DNA of 57,639 nt from a virus. The notes beneath the pieces are model-generated. The model worked only from the letters and a program-made list of their open reading frames with translations, did not search any database and was not told the DNA's origin. A program made the position numbers and the translations under genes. The DNA lies in IMG/VR virus record IMGVR_UViG_3300018083_000005, positions 1-57,639 of that record, one strand, 5' to 3'. Below, piece by piece: positions 1-7,181 of the stretch (the first letter of the stretch is position 1; each line of letters starts with the position of its first letter).

Positions 1-123
1 AGCCACACAAAATAGTGCAGCATGGTGTTACCTCCCAGGCTTATGACCGAAGATGGTACACAGTATGGCAACTAGCAGAATGTACGCTAGTACCAGTACC
101 AGCCCAATCATGGCCGACAAACG
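1..123. repeat. Terminal direct repeat, left copy
   Basis: Identical base for base to 57517-57639. Genes on the minus strand read continuously across the junction when the two copies are merged: a 30-residue ORF starts in the right copy, and its upstream neighbours lie in the left copy. This indicates a circular assembly overlap or a terminally redundant genome. The sequence alone does not separate the two. Confidence 0.95.
28..111 (-). CDS. 27-residue single-span membrane microprotein
   Basis: ATG at 111 overlaps the TGA of the upstream 33-residue ORF as ATGA, and the stop is TAA at 30-28. Almost the whole peptide is one hydrophobic stretch (about residues 2-20, rich in Leu, Val and Ile) followed by a short basic tail GHKPGR, so it should sit in the membrane. 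The last codons (GGG AGG TAA) double as the ribosome site for the next small gene. A second copy lies at 57544-57627 because of the terminal repeat. Function is unknown; it is one of several similar microproteins in this genome. Confidence 0.6.
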   Translation of the reverse strand: MIGLVLVLAYILLVAILCTIFGHKPGR

Positions 124-209
124 CTAGGCCACGTGACTTCACGCGGATTCTGCGGTCGATCCCAAAGCGTGTACCAGAGAATCTGTTGGCAAATCTTTGA
201 AACCTTCAT
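108..209 (-). CDS. Small ORF, 33 residues, unknown
   Basis: ATG at 209 follows a ribosome site of the common early-leader type (CCAAGGGAGTTACAAA before ATG). The product is short, with Trp, Arg and Pro, and has no recognisable domain. It ends in ATGA overlap with the 27-residue membrane microprotein, so the two are probably translationally coupled. It heads a run of four overlapping small genes (33, 27, 30 and 73 residues) that crosses the assembly junction. Function unknown. Confidence 0.55.
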   Translation of the reverse strand: MKVSKICQQILWYTLWDRPQNPREVTWPSVCRP

Positions 210-270
210 TTTGTAACTCCCTTGGTGGTGTTAGGTAGGATGCTTAACTTCAGTGTTACCCCTACGATGC

Positions 271-302
271 GAAGTGCCGAAGTGCCGAAGTGCCGAAGTG
301 CC
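271..302. repeat. Four tandem copies of an 8-bp unit
   Basis: GAAGTGCC is repeated four times without interruption, ending at the stop codon of the leftward gene 302-496. The 8-bp period is not a multiple of three, so copy-number change would not preserve a reading frame. It lies between two leftward small genes. Confidence 0.85.
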
Positions 303-496
303 TAGCTAGCAGGAACAGCCTTGAGCGTGACCTCCAGGCGCGGATTGTCGGCATTGATGCCGAATCCAGCCAAGTCGCGCTTGTCGAGGTAAAGCGACGG
401 AATACGTGCGACCTCAAACGAGTTCTCCTGCACGATCTCGCCAAAGACGACCTTCTGAGGAGTCGTCTTGACCATTGAAAGCGTCAGCTTCGTCAT
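302..496 (-). CDS. Small protein, 64 residues, unknown
   Basis: The start is ATG at 496, eight bases after a strong AAGGGAGG ribosome site; an upstream in-frame GTG at 505 would overlap that site and is rejected. The product begins MTKLTLSMVK and alternates hydrophobic and polar residues as a small beta-rich domain would, with no cysteine pairs or membrane span. A TTGACA-N7-TACACT motif lies just upstream at 539-521, and a strong hairpin separates it from the next gene. It is probably a separate transcription unit. Function unknown. Confidence 0.75.
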   Translation of the reverse strand: MTKLTLSMVKTTPQKVVFGEIVQENSFEVARIPSLYLDKRDLAGFGINADNPRLEVTLKAVPAS

Positions 497-520
497 TGTG
501 TACACCTCCCTTCTAGTGGT

Positions 521-539
521 AGTGTAGCCTACGTGTCAA
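521..539 (-). promoter_or_regulatory. Short-spaced promoter-like motif
   Basis: On the minus strand TTGACA (539-534) is followed after only 7 bases by TACACT (526-521). No -10-like hexamer lies at the usual 17-base spacing. It is upstream of the 64-residue gene 302-496. One of at least seven copies of this arrangement. Confidence 0.5.
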
Positions 540-548
540 ATCGTAGGA

Positions 549-582
549 TTTGCAAGGTAATCATTTCTGATTACCTTGCAAA
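549..582. terminator. Perfect 15-bp hairpin
   Basis: TTTGCAAGGTAATCA (549-563) pairs perfectly with 568-582 around a four-base loop. It lies directly after the stop of the leftward gene 585-752 and before the promoter-like motif of the next gene, which fits a terminator. The short T run is part of the stem end. Confidence 0.75.
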
Positions 583-584
583 CC

Positions 585-752
585 TTACGGGGTTGTGCCG
601 ACCAGCTTGTTATCCTTGGTACGGCAGTGTCGGCATGTACGCAGGAAGTAGAGTTTACCGTCTGCGTATGCGTACAGATGACCGCGCATACCAGGGATGA
701 AAGCATTACCCCTGGCAACACACTTGCAAGGTGCGTAAAGCAGCTTTGTCAC
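585..752 (-). CDS. Small putative zinc-binding protein, 55 residues
   Basis: A GTG start at 752 lies five bases after CGGAGG; the longer open frame to 839 has no ribosome site. The product carries CKC near its N terminus (about residues 9-11) and CRHC near residues 43-46, arranged as a zinc knuckle, and is basic. By family resemblance alone it could bind nucleic acid. It is followed by a strong hairpin terminator. Function unknown. Confidence 0.6.
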   Translation of the reverse strand: MTKLLYAPCKCVARGNAFIPGMRGHLYAYADGKLYFLRTCRHCRTKDNKLVGTTP

Positions 753-1022
753 GGAAACCTCCGTAGTTGTATTGCAAGTTAGGTATACTGAAAGCCCGGC
801 TTTGCGAAACTTCCAGTTTGTTCTACTGAAAATCCGCAAAATAGGCCGTATACCTAGTAGATGACCTAGTAACTACTGGTAAAGAGCTTTACCAGCCTAG
901 AAGACCCTACGAGATTCGGGGAGTCTCTGTTAGGTGTTGCATACGACAAACATTCGCCAAAAACATGCCCATTTGCAGGGAAAGCTCGTATATCAAACAT
1001 TCCCGCAAACTTCAAACTTTAC
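753..1022. other. Non-coding stretch with a 20-bp palindrome
   Basis: No convincing gene. It holds the perfect dyad CTGGTAAAG-AG-CTTTACCAG at 876-895, whose two-base centre is too small for an RNA hairpin and suits a dimeric protein site. The part before 585-752 has a loose AT-rich promoter-like stretch (TATACC near 784) without a good -35 box. Confidence 0.5.
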
Positions 1023-1045
1023 AAAGCGAACGTCTGTTCGCTTTT
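1023..1045 (-). terminator. Hairpin terminator after the 88-residue gene
   Basis: AAAGCGAAC (1023-1031) pairs with GTTCGCTTT (1036-1044) around GTCT. It lies just past the stop of the leftward gene 1053-1319. The 4-T run follows on the plus side; on the minus side a short TTTG follows. Confidence 0.75.
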
Positions 1046-1052
1046 GGCCTGT

Positions 1053-1319
1053 CTACTGCCACTGAAACTTCAGAAGTTCCTTTATGTTTGCAGGCTTGCG
1101 TCCCCTGCCACCGATGTGCTTGGCGCACATCCTGTGCTTGGTAGTGCCGTTAGGGTTCTTAGTCACAAGAACCGGCTCCTTGCAGCCCTTGACCCTGCAG
1201 TGTTCCAGCGCCACGTGCCGTAGCAGGATGGTCTGTGCAGACTCTCCTGTGACGCGCTTAGCCTTCATGACCGCGTTGCCACGGGGACTTGCAAAGAGAG
1301 GCTCAGCCTTCTTGTACAT
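1053..1319 (-). CDS. Small putative zinc-finger protein, 88 residues
   Basis: ATG at 1319 follows CGAGGGAGG with five-base spacing. The C-terminal half has a CxxxxC pair (HCRVKGC, about residues 40-45) and a later CAKH pair (about residues 68-71) separated by a basic loop, a layout seen in small zinc-ribbon or HNH-like proteins. The full HNH catalytic set is not evident. Leftward, with its own TTGACA-N7-TACACT motif upstream and a terminator downstream. Function unknown. Confidence 0.7.
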   Translation of the reverse strand: MYKKAEPLFASPRGNAVMKAKRVTGESAQTILLRHVALEHCRVKGCKEPVLVTKNPNGTTKHRMCAKHIGGRGRKPANIKELLKFQWQ

Positions 1320-1345
1320 GGTGCCTCCCTCGGTTGCCTACTTGC

Positions 1346-1364
1346 AGTGTAGCAGGCCTGTCAA
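1346..1364 (-). promoter_or_regulatory. Short-spaced promoter-like motif
   Basis: TTGACA (1364-1359), 7-base gap ending TGC, then TACACT (1351-1346), directly upstream of the 88-residue leftward gene. There is no -10 box at 17-base spacing. Confidence 0.5.
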
Positions 1365-1421
1365 ATCCCGTAGATTTCGGGTTAGCCGATATTTCCGGGT
1401 TTGTTCTGCCGTGCTAATCGC

Positions 1422-1440
1422 ATGCTACAGGCAGTGTCAA
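1422..1440 (-). promoter_or_regulatory. Weaker copy of the short-spaced motif
   Basis: TTGACA (1440-1435), 7-base gap, then TAGCAT (1427-1422). No gene starts directly behind it. It shares the CAGGCnGTGTCAAATG context with its neighbours. Confidence 0.35.
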
Positions 1441-1600
1441 ATGTTGTATTGCCCGTGCTACCCCTGCCCGTGCTACCCCTGCCTGCCTGCCGTGCCTAGC
1501 CTCCCTCCCTCGGTTGCGATCCGGACTTGCACACCGCAAGGTGACAGGCCTGTCAAATGTGCCTATGTGCAGGGCTTTCATACGTGCAGACTTGCAACAT

Positions 1601-1619
1601 TTGACAGACCTGCTTTACT
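1601..1619 (+). promoter_or_regulatory. Short-spaced promoter-like motif, rightward
   Basis: TTGACA (1601-1606), 7-base gap ending TGC, TTTACT (1614-1619). It lies 43 bases before the only rightward gene of this segment and is the single plus-strand copy of the motif. Confidence 0.45.
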
Positions 1620-1661
1620 TAGTCCTGCAGGAACAATCCTGCACCGACCGAGGGAGGCAAC

Positions 1662-2306
1662 ATGCTTTCATTCTGGTACCAGACCCAAACGGCAGGCGGG
1701 ACTTCCGCACTGCCGGGGATGGTCGAGAGTGTGCAGGACTGGAAGTCTCACACTCCCCTGCAAGTCTCACTCCGGCAGGCAGGACTGAGCGCCGCAGTCG
1801 AGCGCCGCATGCGACGCGACACCATCCTGCAGGCACGGCAGGCCGAGACTGAGCGCCGGTATGCCGTCCGGTACGCACTAGCCGCGCTGAGCGCCATCCT
1901 GCCGGGGATCGAGCGCGACCCCTGCCGATCGGTAGGCGAGCAGTTGCAACGCCGCTACGACGGGCTGAGGCAGGCACGGCGCGAGACTGAGGCAGTCATG
2001 CGGAGTGAGCCGGACGGCAGCACCCCGGCTCTTGCGATCCGCGCTCCAGGGGCGATCAATGGGCAAGAGGCTAGGTACTCCCGTCGGTGGCAGTCGAGCA
2101 GTCGGGCCTACCTTGCGACGCTGGAGGATGAACGCGGGCAGCTACTCGACTGGCAGTGCTACCGGGTGATGCCGGACGGGTCGCGCATCATGGTCGAGAC
2201 TGAGCGCAAGAGCGCCAAGAGCCGGAGCGCCAAGAGCGCCAAGTCCGACCGGCAGGCAAGGCTTCGCGCCGCTGCCGGAACGATCCGGATGGCTGAGCAG
2301 GACTGA
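1662..2306 (+). CDS. Basic helical protein, 214 residues, GC-rich gene
   Basis: ATG at 1662 follows GAGGGAGG with proper spacing. The product is rich in Arg, Ala and Glu, is largely helical, and has a lysine-serine-alanine repeat near its C terminus (three copies of an AKS-type unit at about residues 184-197). There is no recognised domain. Base composition is clearly more GC-rich than in flanking genes, and it is the only rightward gene in a leftward neighbourhood, which suggests a recent insertion. It ends at a strong terminator. Function unknown. Confidence 0.65.
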   Translation: MLSFWYQTQTAGGTSALPGMVESVQDWKSHTPLQVSLRQAGLSAAVERRMRRDTILQARQAETERRYAVRYALAALSAILPGIERDPCRSVGEQLQRRYDGLRQARRETEAVMRSEPDGSTPALAIRAPGAINGQEARYSRRWQSSSRAYLATLEDERGQLLDWQCYRVMPDGSRIMVETERKSAKSRSAKSAKSDRQARLRAAAGTIRMAEQD

Positions 2307-2323
2307 CGGCAGGCCGAAAGACA

Positions 2324-2350
2324 GCGGGGAGGGACTGTATCCCTCCCCGC
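2324..2350 (+). terminator. GC-rich hairpin terminator
   Basis: GCGGGGAGGG (2324-2333) pairs with CCCTCCCCGC (2341-2350) around a seven-base loop, 18 bases after the stop of the 214-residue gene. It insulates the late operon that starts downstream. Confidence 0.8.
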
Positions 2351-2368
2351 TTGCGAATCGAGCTACCG

Positions 2369-2397
2369 TTGTCCAAAAACTACATGTGGTGAATAAT
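2369..2397 (+). promoter_or_regulatory. Candidate late promoter
   Basis: TTGTCC (2369-2374), 17-base spacer, AATAAT (2392-2397), after the terminator and before the first gene of the long rightward block. It is a fair but imperfect sigma70-type match and the best candidate in this gap. The rest of 2351-2488 shows only the ribosome site. Confidence 0.4.
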
Positions 2398-2488
2398 CGT
2401 GTTGCCTATTCAGCAATCACTTGTGGCGATAAGTACAAGCCCTGGGCAACACCTACGATGACCCCACAGAGAGGAGGTAACCATTCAC

Positions 2489-2824
2489 ATGTCCATTAAC
2501 GATGATCTTGGATTGAACGACGAGGAGTCTGCACGACTAAAGGAACTGAGCGACGCGCTTCAGTCGGAGTTTCATGAAAACCAATCAAATTCAGACGGGA
2601 CGCGCAAAAGTGCATTGCAGGATATTGAGGATTTGCGCGCAGACTTCTTGGCTGCAATTAAACACGTGACTCGTCACGCGCAGAGTGATGCCCTCAAAGC
2701 GAAGGTTGCTATGTGGGGCTACGAGAAGTTGCTTGAACAGGGTAAGGCGAGTGTTGACCCGATCAGGGAACTTATCGAAGGCATGGAAAGCGCGAGGCAA
2801 ACTGTTAAGACTACTAAGGACTAG
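2489..2824 (+). CDS. Helical acidic protein, 111 residues, start of late operon
   Basis: ATG at 2489 follows GAGGAGG with rather long spacing of about 11 bases; no nearer start exists. The product is almost all predicted helix and highly charged. First gene of the late block. It could be a small virion or packaging protein (a small terminase is possible by size and fold type), but no motif proves it. The next gene follows ten bases later behind AGGAGG. Confidence 0.65.
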   Translation: MSINDDLGLNDEESARLKELSDALQSEFHENQSNSDGTRKSALQDIEDLRADFLAAIKHVTRHAQSDALKAKVAMWGYEKLLEQGKASVDPIRELIEGMESARQTVKTTKD

Positions 2825-2834
2825 GAGGTAACTA

Positions 2835-3479
2835 ATGGCATCATTGACTGCTACCCCGAATCCGGGCGCAGTAGGTACGCCTGTAACACTTTTGGGAGAA
2901 GGCTTTGCAAACTCCACAGAGGTCATTGTTGAGATTGCTGGCGCTGGTTTCAAGTCGGAAATTGTGTCGTCCGGTGCAGGAGCGTTTAGTTCGGCAGGTT
3001 TGGCAGATCACGCCACTGTGACGCTCACATCGACAGGTAACGCGGCCACGTCTGAAACGGTCACACTAGGTACACAGGTCTATACGCTTAGGTCGGGTAC
3101 GAACACGTTGCTGCCTAACGAGATTAGGCTAGGTGCTGCAGCGACCGATACGCTCGACAATATCAAGGCGGCTGTGAACAATGCTGCAGGCGAGGGCGTA
3201 ACCTACGGACTTGGTACGCTGAAGAATGCTGACGTGTTTGCAGGGCCGAAGACGGCTACCACGATTATCTTCTATGCACGTAAGCCCGGTACGATCGGTA
3301 ACAGCATTGTTTCGACTGAAACCCTGACAACCAATGCGTTTGGTGCGGGTACGCTTACAGGAGGCGCTGCTGCGCTTGCTAAGGCACTTGATTGGACGCC
3401 TGCAGATGAAGGAACCTTTAGAGTCACTGCGACGGATGGAACGAACTCAGCTGCGCTCGACGTGAGAATCTTCACTTAA
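2835..3479 (+). CDS. Virion protein with Ig-like domains, 214 residues
   Basis: ATG follows AGGAGGTAACTA. Residues 1-50 read as an IPT/TIG-like Ig domain (TPNPGAVGTPVTLLGEGF). The middle (about 60-170) matches a module recurrent in tailed-phage structural proteins, with DTLDNIKAAVN and a late ETLTTNAFGAGTLTGG. The last 40 residues form another beta segment. Such proteins decorate capsids or tails and often bind surfaces. Placement in the block before the terminase suggests a capsid-associated adhesin. Exact role not known. Confidence 0.6.
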   Translation: MASLTATPNPGAVGTPVTLLGEGFANSTEVIVEIAGAGFKSEIVSSGAGAFSSAGLADHATVTLTSTGNAATSETVTLGTQVYTLRSGTNTLLPNEIRLGAAATDTLDNIKAAVNNAAGEGVTYGLGTLKNADVFAGPKTATTIIFYARKPGTIGNSIVSTETLTTNAFGAGTLTGGAAALAKALDWTPADEGTFRVTATDGTNSAALDVRIFT

Positions 3480-3488
3480 ACGTAAATC

Positions 3489-3953
3489 ATGGCTGATGGC
3501 GTAACCCTACCACTAAGCGGCGCTGGCGATGTTACAGCGATTGTTGCAACCGACGACGCTGGTGCATTTGGGCAGATACAGTTAATTGGATTTGCTGTAC
3601 AATCGCCACAAGTTCAGATACTTCAATCGGTTAACTTGGCTGCGGGTGTCAATGTTGATTTGACGGCTGCAGATATTACTACAGGCAAGCTAGGACGTTT
3701 GCTTGGTGCAGATATAGGTTGTTCTGTGCCGATTCGATGTGACCTACAAACTATTAGCGGCGCACGGACTACGCGAACCACGGTTTACACAAGGGAAGGG
3801 CAGACCTTCCCGTGGCGAGTGCCGATGGGCGGTAAATGGATTGAACTTGCAGGAGGCGCTGGCAAGGCTTTTGGCGCTTCGATTACAAACCTCGACGCGG
3901 CTCAAGCTGCCGATGTACGTGTAATTCTCTATTGGGATGAGGCAAATCCGTAA
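3489..3953 (+). CDS. Beta-rich virion protein, 154 residues
   Basis: ATG at 3489 has little ribosome-site support, so translation may be coupled to the gene ending ten bases earlier. The product is low in charge and rich in Ala, Gly, Thr and Val, with a C-terminal ASITNLDAAQAADVRVILYW. That ending resembles the end of the 538-residue protein 4638-6254 (LDASEAADLYSMV). The two may share a terminal domain. A structural role is inferred from composition and context. Confidence 0.55.
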   Translation: MADGVTLPLSGAGDVTAIVATDDAGAFGQIQLIGFAVQSPQVQILQSVNLAAGVNVDLTAADITTGKLGRLLGADIGCSVPIRCDLQTISGARTTRTTVYTREGQTFPWRVPMGGKWIELAGGAGKAFGASITNLDAAQAADVRVILYWDEANP

Positions 3954-4252
3954 TGGCTGATGTTCGCGCAAAGAAAGCTAAGGTTGCTCCAACTAGTAAG
4001 CCTAAGAAACCCAGAGCACCGCGTAAGCTCTATACGCTTACTGCTGATGAACTGCTTGAGTACCAAAACAGGCACAGGTTGCTCTTGACAAAGCAGATGG
4101 AGTTCCATGCAGCTAGTAACTATATGGATATATACCAGAACGCACTAATTGAGGAACACGGACTCCCGATCAAGTTTAACCTCAACATCGAAACTGGCAT
4201 TGTTACCGAGGTGGGGGTGGAGGAACCTAATGCCCAAAATGGTCGTGTATGA
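3953..4252 (+). CDS. Basic N-terminus small protein, 99 residues
   Basis: Starts in TAATG overlap with the preceding gene. Residues 1-25 are strongly basic with Lys-Ala-Pro repeats; the rest is helical with YQNRHRLLLTKQMEFHAASN. No known domain. Its end overlaps the next gene by 23 bases. Coexpressed with virion genes. Function unknown. Confidence 0.6.
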   Translation: MADVRAKKAKVAPTSKPKKPRAPRKLYTLTADELLEYQNRHRLLLTKQMEFHAASNYMDIYQNALIEEHGLPIKFNLNIETGIVTEVGVEEPNAQNGRV

Positions 4253-4418
4253 ACTTTTTGAGGTAGAGGCCAAGTCGCCCGAAGCTGCAAAGGAAGCAGT
4301 CCAAAAGAAGTCGAAGAAGAATTCCGTGATCGTAGCGGCTTCTAGTCTAAATGAACTGGCGCACCCGGTTCACCTAGCCGAAGCTCAAGACAAGTTCGGC
4401 TCTGACGATGGCAGATAA
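4230..4418 (+). CDS. Small protein, 62 residues
   Basis: ATG at 4230 has GGAGG six bases upstream, inside the end of the previous gene. The longer frame to 4149 has no ribosome site and is rejected. The product starts MPKMVVYELFEVEAKSPEAA and reads as a small alpha/beta domain of the kind that converts an amino-acid pattern such as EVEAxSPEAAxEAV. Function unknown. Overlaps the next gene by 11 bases. Confidence 0.6.
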   Translation: MPKMVVYELFEVEAKSPEAAKEAVQKKSKKNSVIVAASSLNELAHPVHLAEAQDKFGSDDGR

Positions 4419-4638
4419 AGGCCCAGGCCCACAGGAGCTAGTCCGGAAGCGGGTCACCGCTGAAATCAAACGCCTTGAGTTTATGATTGAGTCACAGGAG
4501 CTTGAGGTTATGGAAACGTTCGACAAGATCGAACGACTCAAGGAAAACATCGAGGCGTCTAAAAAGGAGATTGAGAAACAGGAGGGCAACTTGGAAGCTA
4601 TCGATAAGGACAACCCTGAAGGGGGTGAAGAAGCCTAA
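4408..4638 (+). CDS. Coiled-coil protein, 76 residues
   Basis: ATG at 4408 lies within the end of the previous gene, with no clear ribosome site. Residues 12-65 form a continuous heptad-like helix full of Glu, Lys, Ile and Leu, ending in an acidic tail. It could be a small scaffold or bundle protein. Followed in TAATG overlap by the 538-residue virion protein. Confidence 0.55.
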   Translation: MADKGPGPQELVRKRVTAEIKRLEFMIESQELEVMETFDKIERLKENIEASKKEIEKQEGNLEAIDKDNPEGGEEA

Positions 4639-6254
4639 TGGCTGACGTTCGCGTACTGCCTGACGTAAAGATTTCGGATGCAACTACACCATCCCAACAG
4701 GTTGCTGTCGATGCTTCCGGCCGCCTATCCGTCAACCTAACTGCATCATCTGCAACTGTCACTGTCGATTCGGAGCTACCAGCGGCATCAGCACTATCGT
4801 CGGATGCTGTTGCTAACCCGACTACTTCGACAATAGGATCGCATAACTATACGTATAACGGTACCAACTGGGATCGTCAGAGAAGTGCTGCTGCTGCACA
4901 GGATACAACTGGTACAGGAATTGCAGCGGCGGGTATCCTTGCACAGCTTGACGATGCTGCAACCGCGACGGTTACTGAGAACCAGTTTGCACCTGTGCGC
5001 CTTTCGTCCAGAAGGGCGCTGCTGGTTGAAGGTGTAGCGTCCGGTACAAACCTCAATGTTGCAATTGCGGCATCTTCCGCAACGGTAACGGTTGATACGG
5101 AACTTCCGGCTGCAGCGGCGCTTTCAGATACGACGGCTAACCCGACAACTGCAATGATCGGTGCGGCTGGCATGTTGTGGGACGGCTCTACGAACTGGAT
5201 TAGAGCGAAGTCTGCAGCTACGCTTGCTGATGCCCTTGCGAACCCTGGTTCTGGGCTTTCACAGAGTCAGGTGTTTCTCATGGGTTACAACGGTACGACA
5301 TGGGATCGCGTTAGAACTGCAAACACTGGTCGTCTGCAAGTTGACGTGATTACTGGTGGTGGCGGTACTCCCGCCAACATCATCGTTGACAATGCTGCCT
5401 TTACCGATGGTACTACCTCAATCGGTATCGCAGGATTTATCTTCGATGAAACTGCTGGTACTGCACTTACCGAGAATGACGGTGCCGCTGCACGTGTGGA
5501 TTCCAAGCGCGCACAGGTCATGGTCATTGAAGATGCGACGACTCGCGGACAGCGATCTGCGGTAGATGCATCTGGACGTTTGAGTGTTAACCTTACGGCA
5601 TCGTCCGCAACTGTGACGGTTGATACCGAGCTTCCCGCCGCCGCAGCTTTGTCGGATACGACTGCTAACCCCACTACTTCCATGATCGGCTCTGCCGGAA
5701 TGTTGTGGGATGGTACGACTAACTGGATCAGGGCCAAGAGTGCTGCTACTTTGGCTGATGCACTCGCTAACCCCGGTGCAGGTTTGGGTCAACAGCAAGT
5801 GTTCCTGATGGGTTACAACGGAACCACGTGGGATCGTGTTCGCACTGCTAACACAGGACGCTTGCAGGTCGATGTTATTACGGGTGGCGGTACGAACACG
5901 CCGACCGCGCCTAACCCGAACTACAACACTGCAGCGTCTATTGCGGCAGGCTCTACGTCGAACCACGATACTGCCGACTTCGGTGCAGCTACGAAAGCTG
6001 TTCGCTCTGTGATCATGGGTGCTTCGGTGCCGATGAAGGGTGAGCTTCAGTATGTTGACAACGCAGTTGGTACGACGCTGGCAGTGTTCTTCACTGCTGC
6101 AGGACAGACTCAGACGTTCAAGCCTGAGCATCCTGACTACTGGAAGCACACGTTTTCTGCAACTGCAGGACTCGACGCTTTCAGACTAATCCGCACAAAC
6201 CTCGATGCGTCTGAAGCTGCTGACCTTTACAGCATGGTCATGCACGAAGGCTAA
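4638..6254 (+). CDS. Repeat-containing virion fibre or decoration protein, 538 residues
   Basis: Contains two long internal repeats of about 110 residues (about 155-237 and 310-415). Each runs from an ATVTVDTELPAAAALSDTTA segment to a GYNGTTWDRVRTANTGRLQV segment; a partial third unit lies near the N terminus. The C-terminal 100 residues are a separate beta-rich domain. Composition is Ala/Thr/Gly/Asn-rich and weakly charged, as in extended virion proteins. A strong hairpin terminator follows, so expression may be partly insulated from later genes. Exact location on the particle is unknown. Confidence 0.7.
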   Translation: MADVRVLPDVKISDATTPSQQVAVDASGRLSVNLTASSATVTVDSELPAASALSSDAVANPTTSTIGSHNYTYNGTNWDRQRSAAAAQDTTGTGIAAAGILAQLDDAATATVTENQFAPVRLSSRRALLVEGVASGTNLNVAIAASSATVTVDTELPAAAALSDTTANPTTAMIGAAGMLWDGSTNWIRAKSAATLADALANPGSGLSQSQVFLMGYNGTTWDRVRTANTGRLQVDVITGGGGTPANIIVDNAAFTDGTTSIGIAGFIFDETAGTALTENDGAAARVDSKRAQVMVIEDATTRGQRSAVDASGRLSVNLTASSATVTVDTELPAAAALSDTTANPTTSMIGSAGMLWDGTTNWIRAKSAATLADALANPGAGLGQQQVFLMGYNGTTWDRVRTANTGRLQVDVITGGGTNTPTAPNPNYNTAASIAAGSTSNHDTADFGAATKAVRSVIMGASVPMKGELQYVDNAVGTTLAVFFTAAGQTQTFKPEHPDYWKHTFSATAGLDAFRLIRTNLDASEAADLYSMVMHEG

Positions 6255-6263
6255 TAGATAATA

Positions 6264-6283
6264 GGGGCAGGGAAACCTGCCCC
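6264..6283 (+). terminator. Hairpin with GAAA tetraloop
   Basis: GGGGCAGG (6264-6271), GAAA loop, CCTGCCCC (6276-6283), then CTTT. It follows the repeat-containing virion gene by ten bases. A GNRA loop on a GC stem is very stable, so it acts as a terminator or RNA-processing/stability barrier inside the late block. Confidence 0.8.
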
Positions 6284-6302
6284 CTTTACATAATGGAGAT
6301 AT

Positions 6303-7163
6303 ATGGCGGACGTTAGGCCAAGCCCACAATCGCAGGGTTATGTATGGGATGGGTCAGCATGGCAGCCTGTTACAAGTATTGCTGCTATGGCTACTGCACC
6401 CAATACAACGACTGCTCCAACAGTGCCGATTTTGGGAGTTGGCCCTGGCTTTGATATCAAGGCCGATCCAGCCAACCTCGGTACTGCGGCTAACTCTGCG
6501 ATCACTCGCAATGTCGATGGTGCAGACATGGCTATGTATTATGTCGGCACTGGTACAACAGGTACACTTACCTTTGAAGTCACGGCTGATGATACAAACT
6601 GGGTCGGCGCAGAGTTTATGGAAGAACCAGTTGGTATTGGTTTAACAGGAACCAATCCAATTCCTGTAGCTGGCAAGGTCTATCGAGTTAAGCTATCCGG
6701 ATGGCGACAGCATAGAGTTCGTACTGTTACGACGCTTGGTGCTACAGTTGCAATAAAAACGACTCAGCACTTCGGCTACCCGGCTGCCAATCCCGCACCC
6801 CACGAAATATCCTTTGCATATGTTAATAAAGTTGTGCAGACTACAACGACACAGACAGGATCAGATATTTGGTCGCCTGCATCGGGTAAGCGCATCGTTG
6901 TTACCTTTATTCAGATTCAGGCTGGTGGTACAACTGCGGGTACAGTGCAGGTTTGGTTTGGTCTAACTGCTGATACCACTTATTCACGTGGTACAGATCG
7001 TGCAATCTTCGATGGTGAGTTTGCACCATCGGCTACACTTAAGCCGGGTTGGTCAGCGGTAGGTCAGCCACTCACTCACGGTATCCCCGACGAGGAAATC
7101 CACCTGACTACATCTGCTGCTATTAACCCATTGACAGTTAACGTGTGGGGATACGAAGTATAA
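6303..7163 (+). CDS. Virion protein, 286 residues
   Basis: ATG follows GGAGATAT. It is beta-rich and Thr/Gly/Ala-rich, opening with MADVRPSPQSQGYVWDGSAW, which resembles the start of the 538-residue protein (MADVRVLPD) and its NGTNWDR-type strands. The C-terminal half has a jelly-roll-like alternation ending in INPLTVNVWGYEV. Probably a capsid or tail decoration protein; no enzyme motif. Followed at 7182 by a gene with its own GGAG site. Confidence 0.6.
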   Translation: MADVRPSPQSQGYVWDGSAWQPVTSIAAMATAPNTTTAPTVPILGVGPGFDIKADPANLGTAANSAITRNVDGADMAMYYVGTGTTGTLTFEVTADDTNWVGAEFMEEPVGIGLTGTNPIPVAGKVYRVKLSGWRQHRVRTVTTLGATVAIKTTQHFGYPAANPAPHEISFAYVNKVVQTTTTQTGSDIWSPASGKRIVVTFIQIQAGGTTAGTVQVWFGLTADTTYSRGTDRAIFDGEFAPSATLKPGWSAVGQPLTHGIPDEEIHLTTSAAINPLTVNVWGYEV

Positions 7164-7181
7164 TTAGAACGGAGAAAATAG

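Larger units (their letters stand above)
1320..1661. promoter_or_regulatory. Divergent GC-rich control region with repeated motifs
   Basis: The region separates a leftward gene (starts 1319) from a rightward gene (starts 1662). It holds four TGTCAAAT-type boxes: minus strand at 1364, 1440 and 1556, and plus strand at 1601. It also has two direct copies of a CCCGTGCTACCCCTG unit near 1451-1481, and an orphan leader GCAACCGAGGGAGG on the minus strand at about 1516-1503 with no gene behind it. There is no ORF of note. The arrangement suggests a control region or the remains of a deleted gene. Confidence 0.55.

Noticed and set aside
271-302. Possible CRISPR array
   Set aside because: The four 8-bp units are contiguous, with no spacers.
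1084-1788. 234-codon plus-strand ORF
   Set aside because: Runs antisense through the 88-residue zinc-finger gene and the repeat-rich control region, has no ribosome site, and its composition is not protein-like.
5418-6149. 243-codon minus-strand ORF
   Set aside because: Shadow of the repeat-containing 538-residue virion gene; Arg/Ser/Cys-rich with no ribosome site.
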